Source of the DNA: Streptomyces sp. A1277
GTDB taxonomy: Bacteria > Actinomycetota > Actinomycetes > Streptomycetales > Streptomycetaceae
NCBI RefSeq assembly: GCF_004795015.1
Contig: NZ_SSBI01000008.1
Span: 101,245-165,244, forward strand
Length of the DNA stretch: 64,000 bases
Reading direction: 5' to 3'
Shown here: positions 24,675 through 33,147 of the stretch, piece by piece
Layout: every line of letters begins with the position of its first letter
Numbering within the stretch: the first letter of the stretch is position 1
Notes under the pieces: model-generated
What the model was told of the DNA's origin: nothing
Database searches by the model: none
What the model saw: the letters and a program-made list of their open reading frames with translations, nothing else
Position numbers and translations under genes: made by a program

Positions 24675-26072
24675 ATGGCAACGCCTGCACTTGGTCCCGC
24701 GCAAGCAGAAGGCCCCTGTCCCACCCCGCCGGAGCGCGCGGTCCATCCGGTGGACGAGAAGCTCACCCCCTCGCGGCTCCTGCCGGCCGCGCTCCAGCAC
24801 ATCGCCGCCATGTACGCGGGCGTCGTCACCCCTCCGCTGATCATCGGGCAGGCCGTCGGCCTCGACGCCGCGGGCATGACCCGGCTGATCGCCGCGAGCC
24901 TGCTGATCGCGGGCTGCGCCACCCTCCTGCAGACCCTCGGCATCGGCGGCCTCGCCGGCAACCGGCTGCCGTTCGTCAACGCGGCCTCCTCCGCCGGCAT
25001 AGCCCCCATGCTCGCCATCGCCGAGACCAACGCGCCCGGACACCAACTGCCCGCCATCTACGGGGCGGTGCTCGTCGCCGGAGTGTTCTGTCTGGCGGTC
25101 GGGCCGTTCTTCGGCAGGCTCCTGCGGTTCTTCCCGCCGCTGGTCACCGGGGTCGTCATCACTCTCATCGGCGTCACCCTGATGCCCGTACCCGTCTCCT
25201 GGGCGCAGGGCGGCGACAAGACGGCCGCCGACTTCGGCGCCATGAAGTACCTCGCGCTCGCCGCGTTCACCCTCGTCGTCATCCTGCTGATCCAGCGCTT
25301 CGGACGCGGATTCCTGCGTCAAGTGGCTCTGCTCATGGGGCTGTTGACCGGTACGCTGGCCTCCGTGCCGTTCGGGCTCGCCGACTTCACCGCGCTGCGC
25401 GACGCCCCGCTCGCGGCGGTGCCCACCCCGTTCGCCTTCGGAGCGCCCGAATTCCGGCCCGCCGCGATCCTCTCGCTGTGCATCGTGATGCTCGTCCTGA
25501 TGACCGAGTCCTCCGCCGGGATGCCGGCCGTCGGTGAGATCTGCGACCGCCGCACCGACGGCCGCACCCTCACCCGCGGGCTGCGCACCGACGGCCTCGC
25601 CACCCTCATCGGCCCCGTCTTCGGCGGCTTCCCCACGAGCGCCTTCGCACAGAACGTGGGCGTGGTCTCGCTGACGAAGGTCCGCAGCCGCTACGTCGTC
25701 GCCGCGGCGGGCGCCGCCCTGCTGGTCCTCGGGCTCTTCCCGGTGCTCGGCGCGGTCGTCTCGCTCGTCCCCATGCCCGTACTCGGCGGCGCCGGCATCG
25801 TCCTGTTCGGCTCCATCGCCGTCAGCGGCATCCGCACGCTCTCCGAGGCAGGACTCGACGACAGCTCCAACATCATCCTCGTCGCCGTGGCCCTCGGCGC
25901 GGGCATCGTCCCGCTCGCCGCGCCCGGCTTCTACGCGGACTTCCCGTCCTGGGCCCAGACCGTCCTGGGCTCCGGAATCAGCGCGGGAGCGCTCGTCGCC
26001 GTCCTGCTCAACCTGTTCTTCCACCATCTCGGCACCCACGGCCGCACCGCCGTGGCACTCAAATCCTCCTAG
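24675..26072 (+). CDS. NCS2-family urate/xanthine permease (first copy)
   Basis: A 465-residue nucleobase-cation symporter-2 protein with about 14 membrane segments. LQHIAAMYAGVVTPPLIIG is the TM1 signature, GNRLPFVNAAS follows TM3, and LMTESSAGMPAVGEICDR near base 25500 is the family's substrate-motif region with the conserved Glu. It probably imports urate, xanthine or 8-oxo-purines. It lies between uricase and 8-oxoguanine deaminase and has a close relative at 27820. Which purine each copy prefers cannot be told from sequence. Confidence 0.85.
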   Translation: MATPALGPAQAEGPCPTPPERAVHPVDEKLTPSRLLPAALQHIAAMYAGVVTPPLIIGQAVGLDAAGMTRLIAASLLIAGCATLLQTLGIGGLAGNRLPFVNAASSAGIAPMLAIAETNAPGHQLPAIYGAVLVAGVFCLAVGPFFGRLLRFFPPLVTGVVITLIGVTLMPVPVSWAQGGDKTAADFGAMKYLALAAFTLVVILLIQRFGRGFLRQVALLMGLLTGTLASVPFGLADFTALRDAPLAAVPTPFAFGAPEFRPAAILSLCIVMLVLMTESSAGMPAVGEICDRRTDGRTLTRGLRTDGLATLIGPVFGGFPTSAFAQNVGVVSLTKVRSRYVVAAAGAALLVLGLFPVLGAVVSLVPMPVLGGAGIVLFGSIAVSGIRTLSEAGLDDSSNIILVAVALGAGIVPLAAPGFYADFPSWAQTVLGSGISAGALVAVLLNLFFHHLGTHGRTAVALKSS

Positions 26073-26114
26073 GGTCCTGCCGTGCCCACACCGCAGATGA
26101 GAGAAGGAAGCACC

Positions 26115-27512
26115 ATGGCAGCACCGGCAGCCCCCGACCGGGTGGAACGCATCGTCATCGAGAACTGCTCGATCGCGACCGTGGACGCCGCCGACACCGA
26201 GTACGCCTCGGGCCACGTCGTCGTCGCAGGCAACCGCATCGAGTCAGTCGGCGCCGGCCGGGCACCCGCGGGCCTGGAGAACGTGGTGCGCCGCATCGAC
26301 GGCACCGGGCACCTCGTCACGCCCGGCCTGATCAACACGCACCACCACTTCTACCAGTGGATCACCCGGGGCCTGGCCACGGACAACAACCTCTTCGACT
26401 GGCTGGTCGCCCTGTACCCGACGTGGGCGCGCGTCGACGAGCCGATGGCCCGCGCCGCCGCGCAGGGCTCGCTCGCCATGATGGCCCTCGGCGGCGTCAC
26501 CACCGCGATGGACCACCACTACGTCTACCCGAAGGGCTCCGGCGACCTGTCCGGCGCCATCATCGGCGCCGCCCGCGACCTGGGCGTACGGTTCACCCTC
26601 GCGCGCGGGTCCATGGACCGCAGCGAGAAGGACGGCGGGCTGCCGCCGGACTTCGCGGTGGAGACCCTGGAGGGCGCGCTCGCCGCCACCGAGGCGACCG
26701 TCGACACGTACCACGACACCTCCTTCGACGCGATGACCCAGGTCGCCGTCGCGCCCTGCTCGCCGTTCTCCGTATCGACCGAACTCATGCGCCAGGGCGC
26801 CGAACTGGCCCGCCGCAAGGGTGTAAGGCTGCACACGCACGGCTCGGAGACCGTGGAGGAGGAGAAGTTCTGCCACGAGCTGTTCGGCATGGGCCCCACC
26901 GACTACTTCGAGTCGACCGGATGGCTCGGTGACGACGTGTGGATGGCGCACTGCGTCCACATGAACGACTCCGACATCGCCGCCTTCGCCCGCACCGGCA
27001 CCGGCGTCGCCCACTGCCCGTCCTCCAACGCCCGCCTCGCCGCCGGCATCGCCCGCGTCCCGGACATGCTCGCCGCCGGCGTCCCGGTCGGCCTCGGCGT
27101 CGACGGCACCGCGTCCAACGAGTCCGGCGAACTCCACACCGAACTGCGCAACGCCCTCCTCATCAACCGCCTCGGCCCGCACCGCGAACGCGCTCTGAAC
27201 GCCCGTCAGGCCCTGCGCCTGGGCACCTACGGCGGCGCTCAGGTCCTCGGCCGCGCCGCCCAGACCGGCTCCCTGGAGGCCGGCAAGCTCGCCGACCTGG
27301 TGCTGTGGAAGCTGGACACCCTCGCCCACGCCTCCATCGCCGACCCGGTCACCGCGCTCGTCTTCGGCGCCGCCGCCCCGGTCACCCTCTCGCTGGTCGA
27401 CGGCAAGCCGGTCGTCGAGTCCGGCCGCCTGGTCACCGGGGACGAGGACGCCATCGCCCGCGCCACCCGCGACGAGGCCCGCCGCCTCGCGCAGATCGCC
27501 GCCGGAGCCTGA
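26115..27512 (+). CDS. 8-oxoguanine deaminase / guanine-deaminase-family amidohydrolase
   Basis: A 465-residue metal amidohydrolase. LINTHHHFYQWITRG holds the first metal His pair, RLHTHGSET and WMAHCVHM the further His ligands, and GLGVDGTASNE the metal Asp. The HHHFYQ motif and the Cys-containing second shell (CSPFSVS) match bacterial 8-oxoguanine deaminases, which convert 8-oxoguanine to urate. That product feeds directly into the adjacent uricase operon. GAAGGAAG sets the start at 26115. Plain guanine deaminase is the alternative. Confidence 0.82.
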   Translation: MAAPAAPDRVERIVIENCSIATVDAADTEYASGHVVVAGNRIESVGAGRAPAGLENVVRRIDGTGHLVTPGLINTHHHFYQWITRGLATDNNLFDWLVALYPTWARVDEPMARAAAQGSLAMMALGGVTTAMDHHYVYPKGSGDLSGAIIGAARDLGVRFTLARGSMDRSEKDGGLPPDFAVETLEGALAATEATVDTYHDTSFDAMTQVAVAPCSPFSVSTELMRQGAELARRKGVRLHTHGSETVEEEKFCHELFGMGPTDYFESTGWLGDDVWMAHCVHMNDSDIAAFARTGTGVAHCPSSNARLAAGIARVPDMLAAGVPVGLGVDGTASNESGELHTELRNALLINRLGPHRERALNARQALRLGTYGGAQVLGRAAQTGSLEAGKLADLVLWKLDTLAHASIADPVTALVFGAAAPVTLSLVDGKPVVESGRLVTGDEDAIARATRDEARRLAQIAAGA

Positions 27513-27603
27513 CGGGCCCGGTGATCCCGGGGGAGCCGGCCACGACCGGTGAAACACCCCCCTGATACCGGCCGGACGAGGGGGACGGCCCTCGGCCCGG
27601 CCG

Positions 27604-27676
27604 CCGCGGACCCGAGCGGGGTCCGCGGCAACCGGTACGGGAGGCGCTGCCCAGACGCACGCGCCTCCCGTACCGG
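27604..27676 (+). terminator. Two hairpins in the deaminase/permease gap
   Basis: CCGCGGACCC (27604-27613) pairs with GGGTCCGCGG (27619-27628). CCGGTACGGGAGGCGC (27632-27647) pairs perfectly over 16 bp with 27661-27676. These are the only structures noticed in the 307-base gap 27513-27819; no coding signal is seen there. Confidence 0.65.
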
Positions 27677-27819
27677 CGCTCAAAGCTGCCGCACCAGCTG
27701 CACGACCAGCCCCATCCGCACCACCGCATCACACGGGGCCCGGTCCGGCGGACCGGCCCCGGGACCACCTCCCTGACACCCACGTCACCGCAGACGTGTA
27801 CCCGACCGGAGGAACCGCT

Positions 27820-29268
27820 GTGGCAGCCACGCCCAGGTTTCGCAACGACGCATGTGCGACCACCCACCCCGACGGCGAGCCGGTGACGGCCCCGTCCGAC
27901 CGGAAGCATCCGGTCGACGAAACGCTTCCCCCGCTGAGGATGTTCACCAGCGGCCTCCAGCACGTGGCCGCGATGTACGCGGGCGTGGTGGCCCCGCCCA
28001 TGATCGTGGGGCCCGCAGTGGGCCTCACCCCGAAGGAGACCGCCTTCCTGATGGGGGCGAGCCTGTTCACCGCGGGCATAGCCACCCTGCTCCAGACGCT
28101 CGGTTTCTGGCGCATAGGCGCCCGGCTGCCGTTCGTCAACGGCGTCTCGTTCGCCGGGGTGACCCCGATGGTGGCGATCGGAAAGGACCGGGGGCACGAC
28201 GGCATCGCCGTCATCTTCGGCGCGATCATCGTCGCGAGCCTCCTCGGCTTCGTCCTCGCCCCCTACTTCTGCAAACTGGTCCGCTTCTTCCCGCCCGTCG
28301 TCACCGGCACGGTCATCACCCTGATCGGTGTCTCGCTGCTGCCGGTCGCCTTCAACTGGTCCCAGGGCGGCAACGCCACCGCCCACGACTACGGCTCCAC
28401 CACCAACATCACGATGGCGGCGGTCACCCTGGTCATCGTGCTGGCCCTGCGCAAGCTCCTGCGCGGCTTCCTCCAGCAGATCGCGATCCTGCTCGGGCTC
28501 GTCGCCGGCACCCTCATCGCGATCCCCGTCGGCATCACCGACTTCGGCGCCCTCAAGGAGGCCGACGCCCTCGGCTTCCCCACCCCGTTCCACTTCGGGG
28601 CACCGCAGTTCGAGATCGCCGCGATCGTGTCGATGAGCATCGTGATGCTGGTCTGCATGACCGAGTCCACGGCGGACATGCTGGCCCTCGGCAAGATCGT
28701 CGGCCGCCCGGCCGACGAGCGGACCATCGAGGGCGGTCTGCGCGCCGACACCCTCGGCAGCGCCGTCAGCCCCCTGTTCAACGGCTTCATGTGCAGCGCG
28801 TTCGCCCAGAACATCGGCCTGGTCGCGATGACCAAGGTCCGCAGCCGCTTCGTCGTCGCCGCGGGCGGCGCCATCCTCATCCTGCTCGGCCTGGTCCCGG
28901 TGGCCGCCTCCGTCATCGCGCTGGTCCCGCTGCCGGTGCTCGGCGGCGCGGGCGTCGTACTGTTCGGCTCGGTCGCCGCCAGCGGCATCCAGACCCTGGC
29001 CGGCGCCGCCCTGGAGAAGGGTGAGAACGCGCTGATCGTCGCGGCGGCGGTCGGCGTCGGGCTGATACCGATCGCGGCCCCGGACTTCTACCACGCCTTC
29101 CCGAAGGACCTCCTGGTCGTCCTGGACTCGGGGATCTCGACCGGCTGCGTCGTGGCGATCGTCCTGAACCTGGCCTTCAACCACCTGGGCCGCAAGCCGG
29201 AGGCCGAGGCCGGCACCGCGCCCGGCGGCCACGACCCGGTCAAGGCGGTCGAGGTCGCCGCCCACTGA
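27820..29268 (+). CDS. NCS2-family urate/xanthine permease (second copy)
   Basis: A 482-residue symporter closely related to the protein at 24675. It shares HPVDE, LQHVAAMYAGVV, ARLPFVNGVSFAG, QGGNATAHDYGS and the family motif MTESTADMLALG. Start GTG 27820 is preceded by CGGAGGAA; an in-frame GTG at 27796 is possible. The two copies flank the 8-oxoguanine deaminase gene, suggesting a divided substrate range (for example urate and xanthine). It ends at a strong bidirectional hairpin shared with the convergent chitosanase gene. Confidence 0.86.
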   Translation: MAATPRFRNDACATTHPDGEPVTAPSDRKHPVDETLPPLRMFTSGLQHVAAMYAGVVAPPMIVGPAVGLTPKETAFLMGASLFTAGIATLLQTLGFWRIGARLPFVNGVSFAGVTPMVAIGKDRGHDGIAVIFGAIIVASLLGFVLAPYFCKLVRFFPPVVTGTVITLIGVSLLPVAFNWSQGGNATAHDYGSTTNITMAAVTLVIVLALRKLLRGFLQQIAILLGLVAGTLIAIPVGITDFGALKEADALGFPTPFHFGAPQFEIAAIVSMSIVMLVCMTESTADMLALGKIVGRPADERTIEGGLRADTLGSAVSPLFNGFMCSAFAQNIGLVAMTKVRSRFVVAAGGAILILLGLVPVAASVIALVPLPVLGGAGVVLFGSVAASGIQTLAGAALEKGENALIVAAAVGVGLIPIAAPDFYHAFPKDLLVVLDSGISTGCVVAIVLNLAFNHLGRKPEAEAGTAPGGHDPVKAVEVAAH

Positions 29269-29284
29269 CGGCTCGTCGGCGAGG

Positions 29285-29320
29285 AGGTGGCGCGTACGGT
29301 CACGGCCGTACGCGCCACCT
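29285..29320. terminator. Bidirectional terminator between permease and chitosanase
   Basis: AGGTGGCGCGTACGG (29285-29299) pairs with CCGTACGCGCCACCT (29306-29320), 15 bp perfect with a 6-base loop, between two convergent genes. Confidence 0.85.
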
Positions 29321-29326
29321 CGCGGT

Positions 29327-30190
29327 TCAGCCGATGTGGAAGCTGTCGCCGTAGACCTGCCAGTCCAGCGGCGGGTCCAGGTTCAGGTTGCCGTTCCTGA
29401 GGAACACCCGCTGCGCGGTGTCCACCCGGCTGGTGTCCGAGTGGGCCTCCTCCTGCTCCATGGCCCACACCCGCGCGTCCAGGAAGGCGTCGAGGCAGGC
29501 CACCTCGTCGCCGCCCTGCGCCGGAGTCGCCGCCCGCGCCAGGGCCCGCTGCCGGATGGAGCCGAAGCTCGTGCTGTCGCCGCCGTCGCCGTGCATCACG
29601 ATGGCGTCATAGTAGATGAACTGGCCGAGCGTGCCGAGACCGTCGCTCTTGGCCCGGCCCACGGCCGGGTCGAAGTACACCCGGTCGCGCTCGTCGTCCT
29701 GGGCCTGCCGGAACGCCGGGTCCTGGGCGGCCGTCTTCCAGGCGTCGGGGAAGCCCGGGTCCAGGCCGTCGTGCGAGTCGGTGCCGTCCACCTCCCGCAG
29801 CGCCGGGAGGTATCCGGCCAGTACGTTGTCCGGCTCGCGCCGCGTGTACAGCTCCACCAGGCCGAGCATGTCGTGGGTGCCGGAGCAGAAGCCGATGACG
29901 CCCGCCGTGTAGCCCCGGCCGTCCCCGATGTCCTCGATGTAGCCGTACTGCGCCTTCCAGTCCAGCGTCGAGTTCTCCGCGCTGGACACCAGCTGCATGG
30001 CGATGTCCTTCTTCGCGGGATCGTCGAGCCCGGTCACGGCCGCCTCCTGGCGGTGGGCCGCCACGGAGGCGGGAGCGGTGCCTGCGAAGGCGGTGGCGGG
30101 CACCGCGGTGAGGGTGAGCCCGAGCGCGACGAGCCCGACACGCAGGGACCAAGTGGCGCGACGTGCGGTGCGCTTGTGGGGAGCGTACAC
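29327..30190 (-). CDS. csn: Secreted chitosanase, family GH46 (copy 1)
   Basis: A 287-residue exported enzyme. The signal peptide has RRATWSLRVGLVALGLTLTAVPATAFAG with cleavage near residue 36. The mature protein has VSSAENSTLDWKAQY (catalytic Glu) and DIGDGRGYTAGVIGF (catalytic Asp), the GH46 pair known from Streptomyces N174 chitosanase, and AHSDTSRVDTAQRVFLR near the C terminus. It cleaves beta-1,4-glucosamine chains outside the cell. A second GH46 gene lies 46 bases away on the same strand, likely from a tandem duplication. Confidence 0.94.
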   Translation of the reverse strand: MYAPHKRTARRATWSLRVGLVALGLTLTAVPATAFAGTAPASVAAHRQEAAVTGLDDPAKKDIAMQLVSSAENSTLDWKAQYGYIEDIGDGRGYTAGVIGFCSGTHDMLGLVELYTRREPDNVLAGYLPALREVDGTDSHDGLDPGFPDAWKTAAQDPAFRQAQDDERDRVYFDPAVGRAKSDGLGTLGQFIYYDAIVMHGDGGDSTSFGSIRQRALARAATPAQGGDEVACLDAFLDARVWAMEQEEAHSDTSRVDTAQRVFLRNGNLNLDPPLDWQVYGDSFHIG

Positions 30191-30235
30191 CTGTCCTCCA
30201 AGGGAGTTCGTCGTTCCGGGGTGGGGGAACGAGGT

Positions 30236-31078
30236 TCAGCCGCGGCCGTCGATCACGTAGCTGTCGCCGTAGACCTTCCACCGCAGCGGGGTCTCCAGGC
30301 CGAATCTGCCCTCGCGCAGGAAGACCCGCTGGGCCGTCTGGACCCGGCTGGTGTCGCTGTGCGCGGGCTCCTTGCGGAGTGCGGCGACGCGGGCGTCGAG
30401 GAACGCGTCGAGATAGGCCCCCTCGTCGCCGCCCTCCGCCGGGGAGTCCGCCTCGGCGAGCGCCCGGCGACGGATCGTGCGAAAGCCGGTGGTGCCCTCC
30501 GCGTCGCCGCCTCCATGCATCACATAGGCGTCGTAGTAGATGAACTGCCCCAGCGCGCCGAGACCGTCCGCCTTGCCCTGCTTCACCGCCGGGTCGAAGT
30601 AGGACCGGTCCCGCTCGGCGTCCTGCGCGGCCCGGAACCTCGCGTCACCGGCCGCTTCGGCCCAGGCCCGGGTGAACGGCCGGCCGAGCCCGGTGTGCGC
30701 GTCGCTCCCCTTCACCTTCCGCAGCGCCGGCAGGAACCGCTCCAGTGCGTTGCCCGGCCGGGACCGCGCGTACCGCTCGACCACGCTGAGCATGTCGCCG
30801 GTCCCGGAGCAGAAGCCGATGATGCCCGCCGTGTAACCCCGGCCGTCCCCGATGTCCTCGATGTAGCGGTACTGCGCCTTCCAGTCCAGCGTCGAGTTCT
30901 CCGCGCTGGAGACCAGTTGCATGGCGATGTCCTTCTTCACCGGATCGGACAGCCCGGGGCCCGTCGCCCCCTTGCCCGAGGAGCCGGCGGGCCCGGCCTG
31001 GGCGCAGCCGGACAGCACGGTGACGGTCATGAGGAGAGCGGCGAGGGAGGCGATCAGGGAGCGCGGGGTGAGCTTCAC
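30236..31078 (-). CDS. Lipoprotein chitosanase, family GH46 (copy 2)
   Basis: A 280-residue GH46 protein with the same catalytic segments as its neighbour (AENSTLDWKAQYRY and GDGRGYTAGIIGF). The N terminus differs: starting at GTG 31078, SLIASLAALLMTVTVLSGC is a lipoprotein signal with lipobox LSGC, so this copy should be tethered to the membrane surface rather than released. That gives a free and an anchored chitosanase side by side. The frame is open far upstream, but no sensible start or homology occurs there. Confidence 0.88.
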   Translation of the reverse strand: MKLTPRSLIASLAALLMTVTVLSGCAQAGPAGSSGKGATGPGLSDPVKKDIAMQLVSSAENSTLDWKAQYRYIEDIGDGRGYTAGIIGFCSGTGDMLSVVERYARSRPGNALERFLPALRKVKGSDAHTGLGRPFTRAWAEAAGDARFRAAQDAERDRSYFDPAVKQGKADGLGALGQFIYYDAYVMHGGGDAEGTTGFRTIRRRALAEADSPAEGGDEGAYLDAFLDARVAALRKEPAHSDTSRVQTAQRVFLREGRFGLETPLRWKVYGDSYVIDGRG

Positions 31079-31138
31079 CGCTTCAGCCTGCCAGGCGGGT
31101 GGGATGGAGTCGGCGCATTCGGCGGTAGCGTCGGGGGC

Positions 31139-31822
31139 ATGGATGATCAGTCTGTGGTGGACGTCGGCGATGTGCGGCTGGCGTACCGGACCTGGGGCGA
31201 CCCGTTCGGCTCGCCCGTCGTACTGCTGCACGGTCTCGGCGCGAGCGCCGCGAGCTGGGAGGCGGCCGGGAGTCTGCTGGGCCGGGAATGGCGGGTGTAC
31301 GCGATCGACCTGCGCGGCCACGGGGAGAGCGACTGGCCCGACGCCTACGACTTGGACGCGATGCGCGAGGACGTCCTCGGCTTCCTGGACGAGTGCGAGA
31401 TCGACCGGGCCGGCGTCGTCGGCCACGGCATGGGCGGGGTCGTCGCCCACCTCCTCGCCCAGGAGCACCCGGACCGGGTGGAGCGGCTGGTGCTGGTGGA
31501 GACCCCGCCGCCGTTCCCCGGCGCGGCCGGTCCCGCCGCCGCGCCGGACGGGCCGGTCGACTACGACGAGGCCGCGCTCGCGGCCGTGCACGCCCAGCTG
31601 GCCGAGCCCGACCCGGCCTGGGCGCAGGGGCTCGGCGAGATCGTCGCCCCCACGCTGCTGCTCGCCGGCGGGCCCGCCAGCACGATGCCGCAGGCCCGGC
31701 TCCAGGACATGGCCTCGATGATCCCGGACTGCCACCTCGTCACCCTCGGCGGCGGCCACCGCCCGCACGAGACCGACCCCGAGCAGGTCGCCCAGCGGAT
31801 CACGGAGTTCTTCACCAGCTGA
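31139..31822 (+). CDS. Alpha/beta-hydrolase-fold protein lacking the nucleophile Ser
   Basis: A 227-residue alpha/beta hydrolase. PVVLLHGLGASAASW is the oxyanion-hole motif, YAIDLRGHGESDWP the next strand, and GGGHRPHETDPE carries the C-terminal His. The nucleophile elbow, normally G-H-S-M-G-G, reads G-H-G-M-G-G (bases 31421-31438): Ser is replaced by Gly. It therefore cannot use the standard catalytic triad. Either it has lost hydrolase activity (ligand binding or sensing) or it uses a different mechanism, as some cofactor-free members do. It starts at ATG 31139, 60 bases from the divergent chitosanase. Confidence 0.75.
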   Translation: MDDQSVVDVGDVRLAYRTWGDPFGSPVVLLHGLGASAASWEAAGSLLGREWRVYAIDLRGHGESDWPDAYDLDAMREDVLGFLDECEIDRAGVVGHGMGGVVAHLLAQEHPDRVERLVLVETPPPFPGAAGPAAAPDGPVDYDEAALAAVHAQLAEPDPAWAQGLGEIVAPTLLLAGGPASTMPQARLQDMASMIPDCHLVTLGGGHRPHETDPEQVAQRITEFFTS

Positions 31823-31938
31823 CCGCGCGGCCCGTGGCCGTTCACGCGGACAGGGGTCGGCGAGCGGGCGCCGCGACCCCGCCCCGGCGGGCCGGTACGG
31901 CCCGGGTCACGTCCTCCCGGGCGTCCCGGACCCGTCGC

Positions 31939-33000
31939 TCAGCGCACGACGCGTCCCCGCAGAACGATCCGGCTCGGGTGATCCAGCACCGCCGGATCGG
32001 CGGTCGGGTCGCCGGCGTACGCGACGAGGTCGGCCGGTGCGCCGTCGACCAGGCCGGGCAGGCCGAGCCAGGACCGTGCCGTCCAGGACGCCGCGCCGAG
32101 CGCCGCCTCGGCGGGCAGCCCGGCCCGTGCCAGCCAGGACGCCTCGCCCGCGACCGTCCCGCAGGGGAACGAGTCGGTGCCGGCCAGCACCGTGACGCCC
32201 GCCTCGTGGGCGGCCCGGACATTGTCGAACATGGTGTCCCATCCGGCCAGCCACAGATCCCGGCGCACGCTGGGCTCCCGCGCCCGCATCGCGTCCACGC
32301 CCGCCGCGAACACGGCCAGTGTCGGCACGAACGCGGTTCCCTGTGCGGCCATCCGGTCCAGCAGCGCGGGGTCCAGATGCATGCCGTGCTCCAGGCTGTC
32401 CGCGCCCGCGAGCACCGCGTTGCGGGTGCCCTCCGCGGTCTGGCAGTGCACCGCCACCCTGCCGCCCGCCGCGTGCACGGCGGCCACCACCTCGGTGAGC
32501 AGCGCGAGCGGCACCGCGGGCTCGTCCGCCCGCCAGTCCCCGACGACCTTGCACCAGCCGGACGAGGCCGCCGACTCCTCCAAGGCGGCCCGGACGAGGT
32601 CCGCCTCGCTCACGTCCCGGCCGAAGCCGGGGATGAACCTGCCGGGCGTGGCCAGCCACCGCCCCGCCGACGTGACCCGGGGCAGCCCCGGATCTGCGTC
32701 CACCCACGCGGGCATCCGTGCGGCCGTGCCCGGCGTGCGCACCGCGAGGACCCCGGCGTCCCGGTGCGCCCGCAGCTGTTCGCGCAGCAGCTTCTCGTCG
32801 AAGGGGGTGCCCGGCTCGGTGGCCCCGGGGTGCGTGTGTACGTCGACGAGTCCGGGCAGCAGCCAGCCTCCGTCGACGACGGCCTCGGCGTTCCGGCCGG
32901 CGAAGCCGCCCGGCGGCTCGCCCTCCCGCAGCACCTCGCCCTCGACCCAGAACGACCGCTCCTCACGCTCCGGTAGCACCACACCTCGTATGCACAGCAT
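31939..33000 (-). CDS. Amidohydrolase-superfamily protein (imidazolonepropionase/prolidase-like)
   Basis: A 353-residue amidohydrolase. It starts MLCIRGVVLPEREER and has GLVDVHTHPGA (first two His ligands), RVAVHCQTAEGTRNAV and DSLEHGMHLD (further His), and VTVLAGTDSFP (Asp). These are typical of the imidazolonepropionase-related amidohydrolases that are common and uncharacterised in Streptomyces. The substrate is unknown. It is on the minus strand between the hydrolase and the FnIII lipoprotein, apparently monocistronic. The open frame runs far upstream on the minus strand but without homology. Confidence 0.78.
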   Translation of the reverse strand: MLCIRGVVLPEREERSFWVEGEVLREGEPPGGFAGRNAEAVVDGGWLLPGLVDVHTHPGATEPGTPFDEKLLREQLRAHRDAGVLAVRTPGTAARMPAWVDADPGLPRVTSAGRWLATPGRFIPGFGRDVSEADLVRAALEESAASSGWCKVVGDWRADEPAVPLALLTEVVAAVHAAGGRVAVHCQTAEGTRNAVLAGADSLEHGMHLDPALLDRMAAQGTAFVPTLAVFAAGVDAMRAREPSVRRDLWLAGWDTMFDNVRAAHEAGVTVLAGTDSFPCGTVAGEASWLARAGLPAEAALGAASWTARSWLGLPGLVDGAPADLVAYAGDPTADPAVLDHPSRIVLRGRVVR

Positions 33001-33147
33001 GGGCCGACGGTACGTCAGCCGCCGTCGCCGGTAAGGGGCAGGTGCACACCGGCACATTGCGGAAGGTTCCGCTCCGTCCTCTTGTCGGCGGCCCCCGCCC
33101 CGTGCGATACAGGTCTGGACCATTGCTGCCGGATGGAAGGCAAGACC

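Noticed and set aside
27513..27819. Riboswitch (purine type) ahead of the second permease
   Set aside because: Only two simple GC hairpins are visible; no conserved purine-aptamer core could be recognised.
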